Below are positions 46,401 through 58,163 of a stretch of 64,000 nucleotides of DNA, piece after piece. This DNA is from Megalopta genalis. Lineage: Eukaryota; Arthropoda; Insecta; Hymenoptera; Halictidae. The translations under genes and the position numbers were made by a program. Every line of letters starts with the position of its first letter. Within the stretch, counting starts at the first letter, position 1. The DNA is taken from contig NC_135018.1 of NCBI RefSeq assembly GCF_051020955.1, forward strand, positions 2,419,001 through 2,483,000. Reading direction: 5' to 3'. A model generated the notes under the pieces. It was not told where the DNA came from and searched no databases. It saw nothing but the letters and a program-made list of their open reading frames with translations.

Positions 46401-47235
46401 ATGGAAGCTCGATTTCTTCAAGCTATTCGATTTCTTTCGAGTTATTCGATTTTTTTCGCGCTACATTCGATTTCTTTCGAGCTACTTGATTCTTTCGAGC
46501 TACTCGATTTTTCTCGAATTATTCGATTTCTTTCGAGTTATTCGATTCTTTCGAGTTACTTGATTCTTTCAAGCTACTCAATTTCTTTTGAGTTATTCGA
46601 ATTTTTCGGCTTATCAAATTCTTTTGAGCTATTCGATTTCCTTCGAGCTATTCGATTTCCTACGAGCTATTCGATTTCTTTCGAGTTATTCGATTTCCTT
46701 CGAGCTACATTCGATTCTTTCGAGTTATTCGATTTCTTTCGAGCCACTCGATTTCTTTTGAGTTATTCGATTTGTTTCGAGCTATTCGATTTCCTTCGAG
46801 ACAATCAATTTCTTTCGAGCTACTCGATTTTTTTTCGAGTTATTCGATTTCCTTCTAGCTATTCGATTTCTTTTGAATTATTCGATTTCTTTCGAGCTAC
46901 TCGATTTCTTTTAAGTTATTCGAATTTTTCGGCTTATCAAATTCTTTTGAGCTATTCGATTTCCTTCGAGCTATTCGATTTCCTACGAGCTTTTCGATTT
47001 CTTTGGAGTTATTCGATTTCCTTCGAGCTACATTCGATTCTTTCGAGTTATTCGATTACTTTCGATCCACTCGATTTCTTTTGAGTTATTCGATTTGTTT
47101 CGAGCTATTCGATTTCCTTCGAGACAATCGATTTCTTTCGAGCTACTCGATTCTTTTTCGAGTTATTCGATCTCCTTCGAGCTATTCGATTTCCTTCAAG
47201 TTATTCGATTTCTTTCGAGTTATTCGATTCTTTCG
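46401..47235. repeat. 19-bp minisatellite, ~43 units
   Basis: Units of about ATTCGATTTCTTTCGAGCT with insertions of a few bases. Segment 46610-46800 recurs at 46925-47115 with the same variant order (GAATTTTTCGGCTTATCAAA, TTTGTTTCGAGC), so a block of about 315 bp was duplicated. The plus-frame FELFDF repeats are an artefact. Confidence 0.92.
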
Positions 47236-47893
47236 AGTCTCGACTCGGAAGTAACAATTTCAGACGGATCACCCTGTAGATTACTATATAAAAAGCTACG
47301 ATTTTTCATTTGCTGTAAACAGGATAGCTCCAAGCATGTAATACGGTGGTTTAGCAACAGATGGCAGGGCAAGTGTAATACGTGTGCTTGAAACATCGCT
47401 TGACTTTTAATTGCTTTTTATTGGATTAATCAAATTGGCGGCTGCACACGGAGCAGCCAATTTGCTCTTTATCGCAGCAAGCCTTTCAATTATCGATCAG
47501 GCAACGATTTCTTTCGCAGCTGCTTAAATGCTTCCTCATCGTTAACGTTAATTCATACGCGACGAGGGAAAATTTATGTTTATCGTGTCCGCGTGAATCC
47601 GCAATTGTCATTAAAAAAATTTCATTTTCATTTCAAACAAGCGAACAACGTCCACGATATTGTTGTAGCCTAAGAGATTAATGAAATTAGAAATTCTTCT
47701 TATGAATTAGGCAGCGATCGTCTCTAATTTTTAATATTTACTCAGACTTTTAACAATCTTCCGCGATAGCTCGAGGCTGTGTCACGCTGTTGCGAACTCC
47801 GATCAGCTCCGACGAGCTACATAATTATTAACAATCAAAGCTTGAAAAGTTGTTCGATGTAACGTTAATTGTTTATCGTGAGCGTAGCGACCA
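47236..47893. other. unassigned intronic stretch
   Basis: Unique mixed DNA without a recognisable gene. Confidence 0.4.
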
Positions 47894-48080
47894 TTTGAGC
47901 AAGGTATTGTTGAGGCTACGTAATCAGATTGATGTTCTGCTGGATCGACTCCGACATCGTTCAAGCCGTATTCTCCTCGCATATTTCGTAAAAGGGAGGA
48001 CAATACGCCGTGAACGACGTCAGAATCGATCCGGCATAACTACAATCCGATTACGCAGCCTCAGCAATACCTTGCTCAAA
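47894..48080 (+). repeat. long inverted repeat (83-bp arms, 21-bp loop)
   Basis: Arm 47894-47976 (TTTGAGCAAGGTATTGTTGA onward) is the reverse complement of 47998-48080 at about 70 of 83 positions. Most differences are transitions; the outer 24 pairs have one mismatch. Loop 47977-47997. Unlike the other foldbacks here it is complex sequence, occurs once, and has no obvious target duplication. If transcribed in the sense of the intron it would fold into a long hairpin. Confidence 0.88.
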
Positions 48081-48745
48081 GGGTTGCCTCTCGCATGTTC
48101 AACAATCGACGAAACCGCGCCAGTGAACGGTAGAAGAAACATGTTGTTGCGTTCGCATTATTCTCGAAGCCATCTTTGTTGTTTCCATTTTTCATAATCT
48201 GACGCATTTTTTCCTTTTATCGGCCTTCGCGTAATCCTCTACGGTACACGGGATTATTAGCAACGCGCGTAAATGCATGATATAATGGAATTTAATTAGA
48301 TTAATTAAAGTAAGATTCCATAAATCGGTAGAAAAATATTTGTTGCGAAAGAACTTAAACAGAAATAAGATAAATCATTTAAAGATTATTTAATTTGTTT
48401 TAGATACTTGAAAATAATTATTAGCGACTCGATAAGCACTGGACGTCTGAACGACGTTTTAAGGACGTCTAGAAGACGTCGTTTGGACCTCTGCAGGACG
48501 TCTTAAAGACCTCCATAAGACGTTTTGATTTGTAACACGCGACGTTTCTAAGCCGTTCGTAGCCCGTTCGTAGGCCGTTCATAGGAATGTCCTATACAAG
48601 ACGTCTTTAATACGAGAAAATTAATTCGGTAAATTGTAGGATACGAAATAACGGTAAAAATAGTGTTAGAGTACAATGAAATGGCGACAATACCTCTGCA
48701 TAATATTATATAATAATATAATACTATTATATATATAATACTAAT
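48081..48745. other. unassigned stretch with diverged GACGTC repeats
   Basis: 48440-48605 has ACGTCTGAACGACGTTTTAA, AGGACGTCTAGAAGACGTC and CAGGACGTCTTAAAGACC, diverged relatives of the array at 24620-25230. The rest is AT-rich unique DNA. Confidence 0.55.
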
Positions 48746-48930
48746 CGAATTGTCAACCGTGAAAATTTATTAATACGACATTATTATATATTATTAGTAT
48801 TAGTATTATATAGTATTATATATTATATATTATATATTATATAGTATTATATAGTATTCGTATAATAATGTCGTATTAATAAATTTTATATATATAATAC
48901 TAATATAATGCTTAGGTATTGTCGCCATTT

Positions 48931-48999
<69 letters not shown>

Positions 49000-49048
49000 T
49001 ATTAGTATAATAATGTCGTATTAATAAATGTTCACGGTTGACAATTCG
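48746..49048. mobile_element. inverted-repeat element with AT core
   Basis: The ends CGAATTGTCAACCGTGAA... and their complement match over 43 bp with one mismatch; the inner part TATTAATACGACATTATTAT also occurs a third time near 48859-48893. The core contains a (TA)n run at about 48933-48992. Outside and inside, GGCGACAATACCT (48684) and AGGTATTGTCGCC (48915) form a second inverted pair. Probably a MITE expanded by AT repeats. Confidence 0.75.
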
Positions 49049-49575
49049 ACATGCTTCTGAAACACAATTTTTTGAAACACCCGTCGGCGATAAAGAAAAC
49101 GATTCAATATTCATGTAATGATCGAAGCAGCACAAAAAATGAGATAAAACCAAGAGAAAAGATGTATTAATTCAACCGTCTCTGGTTCATCTTTCGCAAG
49201 GGAACACCCGTTATACACGGAACCGAAGGAGAGCAGAAGGGGCAGGGCGACCCTATTGAGACCGGCATTCATTCACAGATCAGAGAATAAGATTCGCGTT
49301 GGAAGAGCGGGGGTGTCGGTTTCCCGTCAAAGAATAATTCACGCTATTAGTCTGCGAGCGCGGTACAATACAACTCGATCCATGACAATAAACAAAGACG
49401 TAATTATCGCGAACCTCTGCAGGGTCGTCGACGGCGGAGAATTCCGGACGTCTCTCGTCTTTTACCTCCTCGGTCTTCTTTCTTCTTTGGGAACACACCT
49501 CCGTTCATCTATCGCAGGCAATCCGTACGAGAAATAGGGTTTCTGAGACCTCGTTGCACACATTCGAGGTGTTGC
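49049..49575. other. unassigned intronic stretch
   Basis: Unique DNA. Frames 49256-49537 plus and 49280-49498 minus overlap and are unrecognised. Confidence 0.4.
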
Positions 49576-50003
49576 TTGCCAATTCTCTCTCTTTCTCTCT
49601 CCCTTTCTCTCTCTATTTCTCTCTGGCTCTCTCGTCTTTCTCTATTTCTCTCTGGCTCTCTCTTCCTCTCTCTTTCTCTCTCTATTTCTCTCTGGCTCTC
49701 TCTTTCTCTCTCTCTTTTTCTCTGGCTCTCTATTTCTCTCTGGCACTCTCTTTCTCTCTCTATTTCTCTCTGGCTCTCTATTTTTCTCTCTATTTCTCTC
49801 TGGCTCTCTATTTTTCTCTCTATTTCTCTCTGGCACCCTTTTTCTCTCTCTATTTCTCTCTGTGGCTCTCTCTTCCTCTCTCTTCTCTCTCTACTTCTCT
49901 CTGGCACCCTCTTTCTCTCTCTATTTCTCTCTGTTCTCTCTCTTTCTCTCTGTTCTCTCTCTATTTCTCTCTGGCTCTCTCTTTCTCTCTTCTTGTCTCA
50001 TTC

Positions 50004-50060
<57 letters not shown>
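49576..50060. repeat. CT-rich minisatellite and (CT)n
   Basis: Units TCTCTCTATTTCTCTCTGGC of about 22-26 bp, then a pure CT run at about 50010-50056. LYFSLALSFS frames and their complements are artefacts of the repeat. Confidence 0.94.
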
Positions 50061-50061
<1 letters not shown>

Positions 50062-50707
50062 CTCCACCACCGTGCATGCGTGTATGCGCGCGCGCGCGTT
50101 GCCGGGCGTCCAAGGCAGGGAATTCCGTGTCTCGCCCTGATGCTACGCTCCCATGGTGTTACCCCTCTCACACCCCGCACGACCAGCCTGAATAGCATGT
50201 TCAGCGTGCTCTAAGTCTGAACGATAGTCTCCTACGTCTGAAGAGCTGCGAGGATTTTAGAGAATTTACTCTCATCCACGGAAATAGCTGTTTCGTATTT
50301 ACCGGTGACATCAGTTGCCGAACAATTTCTTCTCTTACACCAGGTAATTGAACTGTTCGAGGAACCTGGAATCGTTCATGCGATTAATACAGGCTATACG
50401 AAACAAAGGGCGCGGAATTTACTTGTGCTACCAGGAAAACGATCCGAGATACAACTAATTGTTAACAAAAAATAAATGTTCGTATGCACAGTTCCTGCAG
50501 CTTGCAATAAATTCACGCGATTTATATTTTCCATAAAAATCCGCAGTTTGCTCGTAACAATGTCGACGATGTTTCCTATGAAATTTTGGGCCGAGATAAT
50601 AACGTTAAAGAACGTGGATTTTTCAATTGTTTGTTCAATTCTCAGTGAATTTGACAAAAATTTGTTGGTCCTTGTCCTATGCACTGATCCCTTTAACGTA
50701 ACAAAAT
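50061..50707. other. unassigned intronic stretch
   Basis: Unique DNA. The frame 50394-50684 minus (96 codons) and overlapping 50476-50712 plus are not recognised. Confidence 0.38.
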
Positions 50708-51182
50708 ATTAGAGTCAATATTATAGTCAATATTAGAGTCAATGTTAGAGTCAATGTTAGAGTCAATGTTAGAGTCAATGTTAGAGTCAATGTTAGAGTC
50801 AATATTAGAGTCAATATTAGAGTCAATGTTAGAGTCAATGTTAGAGTTAATGTTAGAATCAATATTAAAGTCAATATTAGAGTCAATATTAGAGTCAATG
50901 TTAGAGTCAATATTAGAGTCAATATTAGAGGCAATGTTAGAGTCAATGTTAGAGTCAATGTTACAGTCAATGTTAGAGTCAATGTTAGAGTCAATATTAG
51001 AGTCAATATTAGAGTCAATATTAGAGTCAATATTAGAGTCAATGTTACAGTCAATGTTAGAGTCAATATTAGAGTCAATATTAGAGTCAATGTTAGAGTC
51101 AATATTAGAGTCAATATTAGAGTCAATGTCAGAGTAAATATTAGAATCAATATTAGAGTCAATATTAGAGTCAATATTAGAG
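50708..51182. repeat. 12-bp minisatellite, ~39 units
   Basis: Units AGAGTCAATRTT in strict 12-bp register, alternating G and A at one position in an irregular order. One plus frame reads MLES/ILES and one minus frame LTLI repeats for over 130 codons. The A/G toggle converts M to I and has no other effect. Confidence 0.95.
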
Positions 51183-52009
51183 GCCTAATTTTGGGAAGCT
51201 TATTTAATTTGAAAGGGTGTTTCTCGAATGCTTTCGCGAGTCACCGCATAGAAATCAGAATTTCACAATCACGGTGTTTGTTGCGAGCAAAGCGAACGTG
51301 AAATGAAAACATCCCGGGGTATAATAAATCCGAGGTGAATCGAAAACTGATCTGCGGTCACGATCGTACAATTGTTAGAATGAGAAATGAAATCCTTCGT
51401 GGACACGTGAATAACAAACGATCGGGCACGATCGATCTTCTCGAAGGCTCCTCCGAAGGAGTATCATTGCTTCTTTATTCGGTATCGGCATTAATACGCC
51501 TACTCGCGCCGGTTCGCTCGGCAGAAGGTCCCGAAGTTACCATTCAAATCTCTGATAACATTGTAAGCGACGAGGCGGACAGTGGCCGAAATAATGATAG
51601 GTTCGTCTCATTTTTGTGCTACGACAGCATACATATTTTACGTAACCTTTTCGTTTTTTATTGTCAATAGGTGATTCGTTACAATGCGTTCAAAGAACAG
51701 CACAATTATTTAAACGGTACAATTTTTATTGATATTGTTATTACATCAATATTTCCAAAATTTGGAAATTCTGTGCCAAATAAATATAGGTTCGCTTAAT
51801 ATTTCTGTATTTTTAATTTAAAAGATTGTCGTAAATGGAGTTGGGAATTAATTAATTAATTACGAAAAAGTTGACCCTCCGTTGTTTTTATCTTTGAACG
51901 ACAATGTTTATTAGTCATAACGTGTTTGTAAAAGAAAGAAAAATGTCTTCGTTCTATTACAAAAATTATTGAATCAAATCGAAATGCAAAGGATTCACTT
52001 ATAATTATA
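51183..52009. other. unassigned intronic stretch
   Basis: Unique DNA. The plus frame 51335-51670 (111 codons) has no recognisable domain. Confidence 0.38.
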
Positions 52010-52205
52010 ATAATAATAATAATATAAAGGTTATTATAATAATTGTAAATATTACGTTAATAATATACACAACGTTATTATAATAATTATAAATATTGCG
52101 TTAATGGTATCTATAACGTTATTATAATAATTATTAATATTGCCTTGGTAATACGTATAACGTTATTATAATAACAATAAATACTATGTTAATAATATTA
52201 ATCAT
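52010..52205. repeat. ~54-bp AT repeat, 4 units
   Basis: Imperfect units containing ACGTTATTATAATAATTATA and a GTTAATAATA-like tail. Confidence 0.8.
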
Positions 52206-52435
52206 AGACATTATCCTTCCGAATTTTTCATAAGTTTTACGTGGCATTCACGTTAATCTTCGAACAACACGTAATAATTCTTCAACAATGGCAACAGTCG
52301 GTAATTAAACGAACGGTAATTAATTAAGGGAGCAAATGTGCAAATAACAATTGAAAAGATAGCTCTCCGAACAAATTCGCATTAATTCAGTTTCCCGGTA
52401 TTTAATGAAGTTCGAGCGATCGGATTCGTTACACA

Positions 52436-52488
52436 CGGTAAATTCTCTCTAATCGACCCTCGCAAATTGTGCACAAAAATGGACGGGA
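52436..52488 (+). mobile_element. family A left arm fragment
   Basis: CGGTAAATTCTCTCTAATCG and TGTGCACAAAAATGGAC match the family A left arm. The right side is lost. Confidence 0.7.
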
Positions 52489-52612
52489 TGATTCGCCAAT
52501 TCGAGAAAAAGAAAAAAAGGAATCTGGCGATCCTCACGGCCGTTTCACAGCTGCTAATTATGTATTCGGGATGATGGGACTAAGAACGGGCGCGGAAAAT
52601 GAAACGTGACTA

Positions 52613-52738
52613 GCTAAATTGAGTTCTACATACTTCGGAACGCGGTTTGCCCATTTCGCGAATTATGCGAGTCCACTCGCAAAGCAAATTGCTTCGTTCG
52701 GAACGAACGATACGTAACTCTGCTTGAACATTTCGCAA
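52613..52738 (+). repeat. dispersed repeat E, second copy
   Basis: TAAATTGAGTTCTACATACT to TGCTTGAACATTTCG matches 40317-40457. The second copy lacks the short ATAGGTGCCGGCAGAATG-type insertion seen in the first. Confidence 0.75.
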
Positions 52739-53686
52739 CTGGGATCGAGTACGCCGCGGCGGGCTCGCAGCCGCGCACGACTATATTCGCCGAGATTCAA
52801 TTACAAAACTAATTATATTTCGCGATCGTAAAAATAGCTTCCCATTAGCCGGGAAGCAGAGCTAAAATTAAATTACTATTTATACGGAATTTACCGGCAA
52901 CTTCGACCGTGAGAAAACAATGAGGGGAACGTACGGAGAAAGTTTTAAGACATGCTCCTGTATACAATATAAAATCTCTTCTCTCTTTCCCGATCTCGTT
53001 TCTTTTTTTTCTTAATTCAACTTTATTCACATGCACAGGGTGCTCCTTTTATACCGCGCATTCGAACATCTTCGTTAATTTCGTTCGCACGAAAGAAACG
53101 TGTCGTAACGAATTTGTTTGGTTCAAGGGAGAGAATGTTATGATCGATGGGTTTTTTTTTTCTTTCAAGATAATTTTCTTCGAGTTTCGAAGGTCATCGT
53201 TCACTCTTGCGCGTTAACAAAGTATAATAATCCCGAAGCGAACGTGAACTCCGCACAGTCGGAGCTTCTTTTCTTCAATTCAACAATCATAATGGTACAT
53301 AAGTTGCACGAGTTGCTGGACCGTTGTAATTCATTTAGAAGTCGCAGACTTTACCGCCATCTTCTTTTCTTTCCCCATTTGCGCTACTTCATGCTTCCTG
53401 TTAATACCAGTATTTTCTCGTAACACCCACCCCTTCGCGGATATTGAAATTTAGGTCTTCCACCAAGCTTCCTTCCCCTACATACCTTCTTCTTCGTTCT
53501 CTAAGTAAACCAATTATGTTCATTACCTGAGACAATTTCCACAATATTTGTGTTAGCGACAGTAAGTAAGTCTTCTCGCATAATGCTCTTGTCTGAGCTA
53601 TTCCCAAAGCATCGAAAGAAGCCTTAAACATCAGCCGCTAAACGCTCGCATTTTTCATTTCATTATGCGATCATAACGTCCCGAAT
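52739..53686. other. unassigned intronic stretch
   Basis: Unique DNA. Frame 53118-53423 plus (101 codons) and 53401-53631 minus (76 codons) are unrecognised. Confidence 0.38.
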
Positions 53687-53850
53687 GAATTCTAGATCAA
53701 TTTGGGAAAGTTATTCCGTTTTCGGAGGTGTTTGAATATTATATTGCATTATTATGTTATATTATAATATAATATAAGAATAATAATATGATACAGTGTT
53801 CAAAAGCACCTTCGAAAACGGAATAGCTTTCCCAAATTGATCTAGAATTC
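53687..53850. repeat. inverted repeat with ~52-bp arms
   Basis: GAATTCTAGATCAATTTGGG and the following AAAG.TATTCCGTTTTCG on the left are mirrored on the right with few mismatches. The loop is AT-rich, about 58 bp. Likely a small foldback element; it directly borders the AT array to its right. Confidence 0.85.
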
Positions 53851-54645
53851 TTTTATTATTATATTATTATATTATTAAAATATTATATTATTCTGTTATT
53901 ATATTATATTATAAGATTATAATATTATCATATTATTATATTATTATATTGTTACAATATTATATTATTATATATGTTATTATATTATAATATAATATTC
54001 TCATATCATTATATTATTATGTTATTATATTATATTATAATATTCTCATATTATTATATTATTATGTTATTATATTATAATATTATAATATTCTCTTATT
54101 ATTATATTATTATGTTATTATATTATAATATTATAATATTCTCTTATTATTATATTATTATGTTATTATATTATAATATTATAATATCTCGTATTATTAT
54201 ATTATTAAAATATTATATTATTCTGTTATTATATTATTATATTGTTACAATATTATATTATTATATATGTTATTATATTATAATATTATAATATTCTCAT
54301 ATCATTATATTATTATGTTATTATATTATATTATAATATTCTCATATTATTATATTATTATGTTATTATATTATAATATTATAATATTCTCTTATTATTA
54401 TATTATTATGTTATTATATTATAATATTATAATATTCTCGTATTATTATATTATTATGTTATTATAAAATATTATATATTATAATATTCTCATATTATTA
54501 TGTTATTACAAAATATTATATATTATAATATTCTCATATTATCATATTATTATATTATTATATTACTATATTATATTATTATTATATTACTATATTATAT
54601 TATTATTATATTATCATATTATTATATTATTATATTATGTTTAAA
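53851..54645. repeat. AT minisatellite (TTATTATGTTATTATATTATA type)
   Basis: Units of about 50-57 bp built from TATTATATTATTATGTTATT and AATATTCTC. A block of about 310 bp (from 53940) recurs from about 54225. IIMLLYYN frames are artefacts. Confidence 0.9.
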
Positions 54646-55305
54646 CATTTACGAAAGGAGACAAGAAACCTTCTACAGGGCTGGTTGCCGATTTCCCGAA
54701 CGACCCTCGCCCTCCCTATAATTCCACCGTGTCAGGATCACTTGCATCCTTAACTATGGTCCCGAACGATTTTCCAATCGAAAGGTCCATGGGAAAAGGC
54801 AATTGCGGCCTCGTTCCTCCTCGGATATCATTATATCCGGTAACGAGTTGACGCTATAATTGGGCTCGCCCTAGCGTGACGATGAGTTCCTGCTTGAACG
54901 CCTAGGCTGATCCTTCGGGCCGCCGAAGGAGCTCGCTGCTCCATGCACATGTAGTATTGTATACCGTGGCGCACCCGCGCGCCATCCCTCGGCGAGCAGA
55001 ACCAGCCGAACGCAATTTTCCGCTGAACGGGTAAGAAAAATTGGCAGTAGACGGAACCGGTGATCGAGTTTTTCTGGAACTAAAACGACGGCTCCCTCGC
55101 CGTTGGGAGGCCTCGTCTCGTCTCGCATCCCTTCGAAGGTGAAAGTTAAATTGCTTCCAGGAATTAATTTAAATATTTTCGACGGTATACCGAGCCACTT
55201 TTTATTATCAGTCGCTAACCAACTGCGGCGTGTGCCTCGAATCGTTCGATGGTTTCCGAATCTGCTTCCTTTTCTTTTTTGAAATGGAAGTGCGGCAAAT
55301 TCGCC
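54646..55305. other. GC-rich unassigned intronic stretch
   Basis: Unique, moderately GC-rich. GCCGCCGAAGGAGC lies near 54920. The minus frame 54871-55128 (85 codons) has no recognisable domain. Confidence 0.38.
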
Positions 55306-55805
55306 CTAATTGAGCCGCAGCTTTTTATAGTTGTTGACAGTCGGTAACTATAGAAAGAAAGTTTTGTATTTTTTATTCTTTTTTTAGAGCAAATTCTTTG
55401 CCGAAGGTTTTAGAAATTAAGAAATTAATCGTTTTGTAAATTATATTCATCTATGTGTAACTTATTCTATTACAATTATATATATTATTATTATTATTAT
55501 ATATAATATATAGTATATTATTATATTATGTTATTATATTATATTATTATATTATATTATATATTATTGTATATATATTATATTATTATATTATTATTAT
55601 TACATATAATATATAGTATATTATTATGTCACTATAATACTATATTATAACACTATATTACAATTTACTCTATTTATTAAGAAGCTTTAGTTAGAATAAG
55701 TATAGTTCGCAGATCAAAGTAATCCGTTTTTATTAATATCCGTTAAATTTAATATGAATTTAATAATACAAATTCGCGAGATAATACAAATCTTCAATAA
55801 TCAGT
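55306..55805 (+). mobile_element. family A centre fused to repeat G, with AT insertion
   Basis: 55311-55362 has CCCTAATTGAGCCGCAGC and the centre TTGTTGACAGTCGGTAACTA. Following DNA (TTTTGTAAATTATATTCATC; TTTATTAAGAAGCTTTAGTT) matches 26540-27090. An AT microsatellite at about 55475-55660 interrupts it. Confidence 0.68.
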
Positions 55806-56461
55806 TATAAAATGTCCACCCCAGACAGCCTTATTAACATAACAACGTATTAAAAACAATCACGAACAAGCGAATTTCATTTGCAACAAGGTGAATATTA
55901 TCAACAAAAGATTTAATTTCGATTCCGGAACCTGCGAAATTGTTTTACTTACAACTCCGACGATTTTTCTCCATTGCAGCCGGTTCCACGTTGATCTTTT
56001 CCATTTCCCTTTAGACCGAGCTTCCTCGGACCGCTGATCCGTATCGCGCGATATTTGCGCGACATTTGTCCGTATTTTTATGTCGTTTGTAATCTTCGAT
56101 ACATTCGCGGCGATATTTTTAATCGAAGATCTCCGCGGCGCTGCCTTATATAAGGCTGCACGATAAACTCGCACTGATTCCAGAACGGTGGAAAAGTTTT
56201 CAACAAACGAAACAACTTCCGTTGCCATTCCGCCGATATAAGAAAACTGAAATTGTAAGTTCCTCCCGCCCTTGTATCCTGCAACAGGAAACGAAACCCG
56301 AGAAATATTTCCACCGAAGGGAGCGGCGGTAATCCGCGGTTCTATACAATAATTCGTTGGCATTCACAAGCAACATCCCCGAAGAAAGTTACTTCGTAAA
56401 ATCGAGAACTACCGTCTTGTATCTTTTGAAACGGATCGAGCCGCGGTTTTCAATCATTCGA
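55806..56461. other. unassigned intronic stretch with a 167-codon open frame
   Basis: Minus frame 55860-56363 has 167 codons from an ATG, with no repeats and ordinary composition. I recognise no domain or motif, and no splice or promoter context supports it. It is one of only two non-repetitive open frames of this size, so it is worth recording, though probably fortuitous. Confidence 0.3.
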
Positions 56462-56602
56462 AGTAAATTCTCTCTAATCGACGCTTTAGATTCTACACAA
56501 AAGTGCACATTTCGGGAGAAGGAGATACTATTGATCGAGTTATTTCAAACGGCTTCGGGAATCCCTTGTTTCCCGGAAGTGCCATAATTTTAGGGCAATC
56601 TG
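56462..56602 (+). mobile_element. family A left arm joined to family C right end
   Basis: 56462-56540: GTAAATTCTCTCTAATCGAC and GGAGAAGGAGATACTATTGA (family A). 56541-56602: GGAATCCCTTGTTTCCCGGA and CATAATTTTAGGGCAATCTG (family C right end). A deletion or recombination joined the two. Confidence 0.75.
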
Positions 56603-56638
56603 TATTCACTTCTATAATACAGAGGAGCCTCCGTTATA

Positions 56639-57118
56639 CAGTAAATTCTCTCTAATTGACTCTTGGGGGATTGACTCACAGAAAAATGGACAATTTGAGA
56701 AGAGGAGATACGATTGATGCTCGTTTTTATAATGGTTGATAATGGGTAACTATAAAAATTGAGCTTTGAACGCTGTAAAAATTAAGCTTTGGACGCTGTA
56801 AAAATTAAGCTTTGAATGCTGTAAAAATTAAGCTTAGAACGCTGTAAAAATTAAGCTTTGAAAGCTGTAAAAATTAAACTTTGAAAGCTGTAACAATTAA
56901 GTTTTGAACGCTGTAAAAATTAAGCTTCGAACGCTGTAACAATTAAGCTTTGAATGCTGTAAAAATTAAGCTTTGAACATGGTAAAATTTAAGCTTTGAA
57001 CGCTGTAAAAATAAAGCTTGCTTTTATAAAAAAAGCAAGACTCGAATAATCGTATCTCCTCTTTCAAAATTGTCCACTTTTGTGTACAATCTGATCATCA
57101 ATTAGGGAGAATTTACTG
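56639..57118 (+). mobile_element. family A MITE with internal 22-bp minisatellite
   Basis: A 480-bp copy. Left end CAGTAAATTCTCTCTAATTG, right end GGGAGAATTTACTG. The centre carries about 11 tandem 22-bp units of AAATTAAGCTTTGAACGCTG plus TA (56750-57020), each with a HindIII-type AAGCTT. A TTGCTTTTATAAAAAAAGCAA stem follows. The single-unit relative is at 14020-14215, which shows the expansion happened within this lineage. Confidence 0.9.
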
Positions 57119-57720
57119 TGCATCCACCAATCAAAAAAAGAATAATTCTATGTTCTCGATAAAGAAATCTTACCGTAAAACGTGTAACAAAATTTACAGA
57201 ATTGACAATTTTACGAATTTGTGCATAACGCCTTCAGTTCAGCCATTTTTTAAATACGAACGTGTAAAAAAAAATGTAAGCAAATAATTGAAACATCTTG
57301 TATGAAATAATTTGTACAAAAGATATGGTTGAGTGCATTAATTCAACGAGTTTATCCGCGGTTTAATTAGTTCGTTCACGGCTAAGATTTCAATCTACGA
57401 AGAAGACGGTCAAAATAGCGACGTCAGAATCTCGTCCGGCTCCGCGCGTACCTTTTTACCCGAAATTCAATTTCTGCTTCTGTACTACTTTTTATCGATT
57501 TCCTCTTTCCCTCGGCCGTATTTTCCGATTCTTACCGCATCCGAGTTTCCGTATCGACAATAATTTCTCCGGACTGGGTCAATGTCTCGAGACCGTGATT
57601 GCAGAAGCATTTAAAGTGCAACCGGCTGCCTCGTAAAAGACTCAGACGGTTTATGATTCGCCAGTCGTTAAGATATTACGTTGCGTCGCCCCCTATCCCG
57701 CTATCTTCCCGCGGACTCTA
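57119..57720. other. unassigned intronic stretch
   Basis: Unique DNA; no gene or element recognised. Confidence 0.4.
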
Positions 57721-58157
57721 CAGGGTGTCCCAAAAATGGTGTTCGCCTTTCCAAAATCGACGTAAATCCTCGTAATTACTGATTATACTTATTTTGTTTT
57801 TGTTGAAATTTTAGCCTCGAACAAAAATTAATCTATAGTTTACTTAGTAAGATATCTTCAGTTAAGATATCGGTTTACATTTCGCCGGCTCCGTCAGCGG
57901 GCAGCGACGGTGACGTAATCTGTATATATTAGATGCCGCGATACATCATCGCCGGTACCTTTTGATGTACATCGTGCCCTGACCGTCACGTATACAATGT
58001 AAGACGCGACAAATAAAACGTCTCTGATTGGTGGACACGACGAACCCAAAAAGGGTATAAAAGAAGCGTTTCTTCTTACCGGACTCTTAGTAGAGTTTAG
58101 TCGCTCGATCGGTTTCGCTCATATACCTTCTCTCATTAAAGAAATAAAATAAAGTCC
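57721..58157 (+). mobile_element. LTR-like fragment
   Basis: Begins CAGGGTGTCCCAAAAATGG like a family C end but then diverges. From about 57990 it has the layout of an LTR: GGGTATAAAAGAAGCG, then AGTTTAGTCGCTCGATCGGT, then AATAAAATAAAG, suggesting promoter, start region and poly(A) signal within about 120 bp. Neither TG nor CA border nor a primer site is certain, so the class is open. Confidence 0.35.
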
Positions 58158-58163
58158 TTTTAA

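Noticed and set aside
46401..47254. FELFDF-repeat open frames of 227 and 83 codons
   Set aside because: Produced by a 19-bp minisatellite; the frame shifts where units lose or gain bases, without any sign of compensation.
49554..50214. Serine/leucine-rich frames of more than 200 codons and complementary RE-rich frames
   Set aside because: CT-rich repeat with several frames open at once on both strands.
55860..56363. 167-codon minus-strand frame
   Set aside because: No recognised domain, no splice or promoter support, and it lies antisense within the mannosidase intron. Recorded as an observation but not called a gene.
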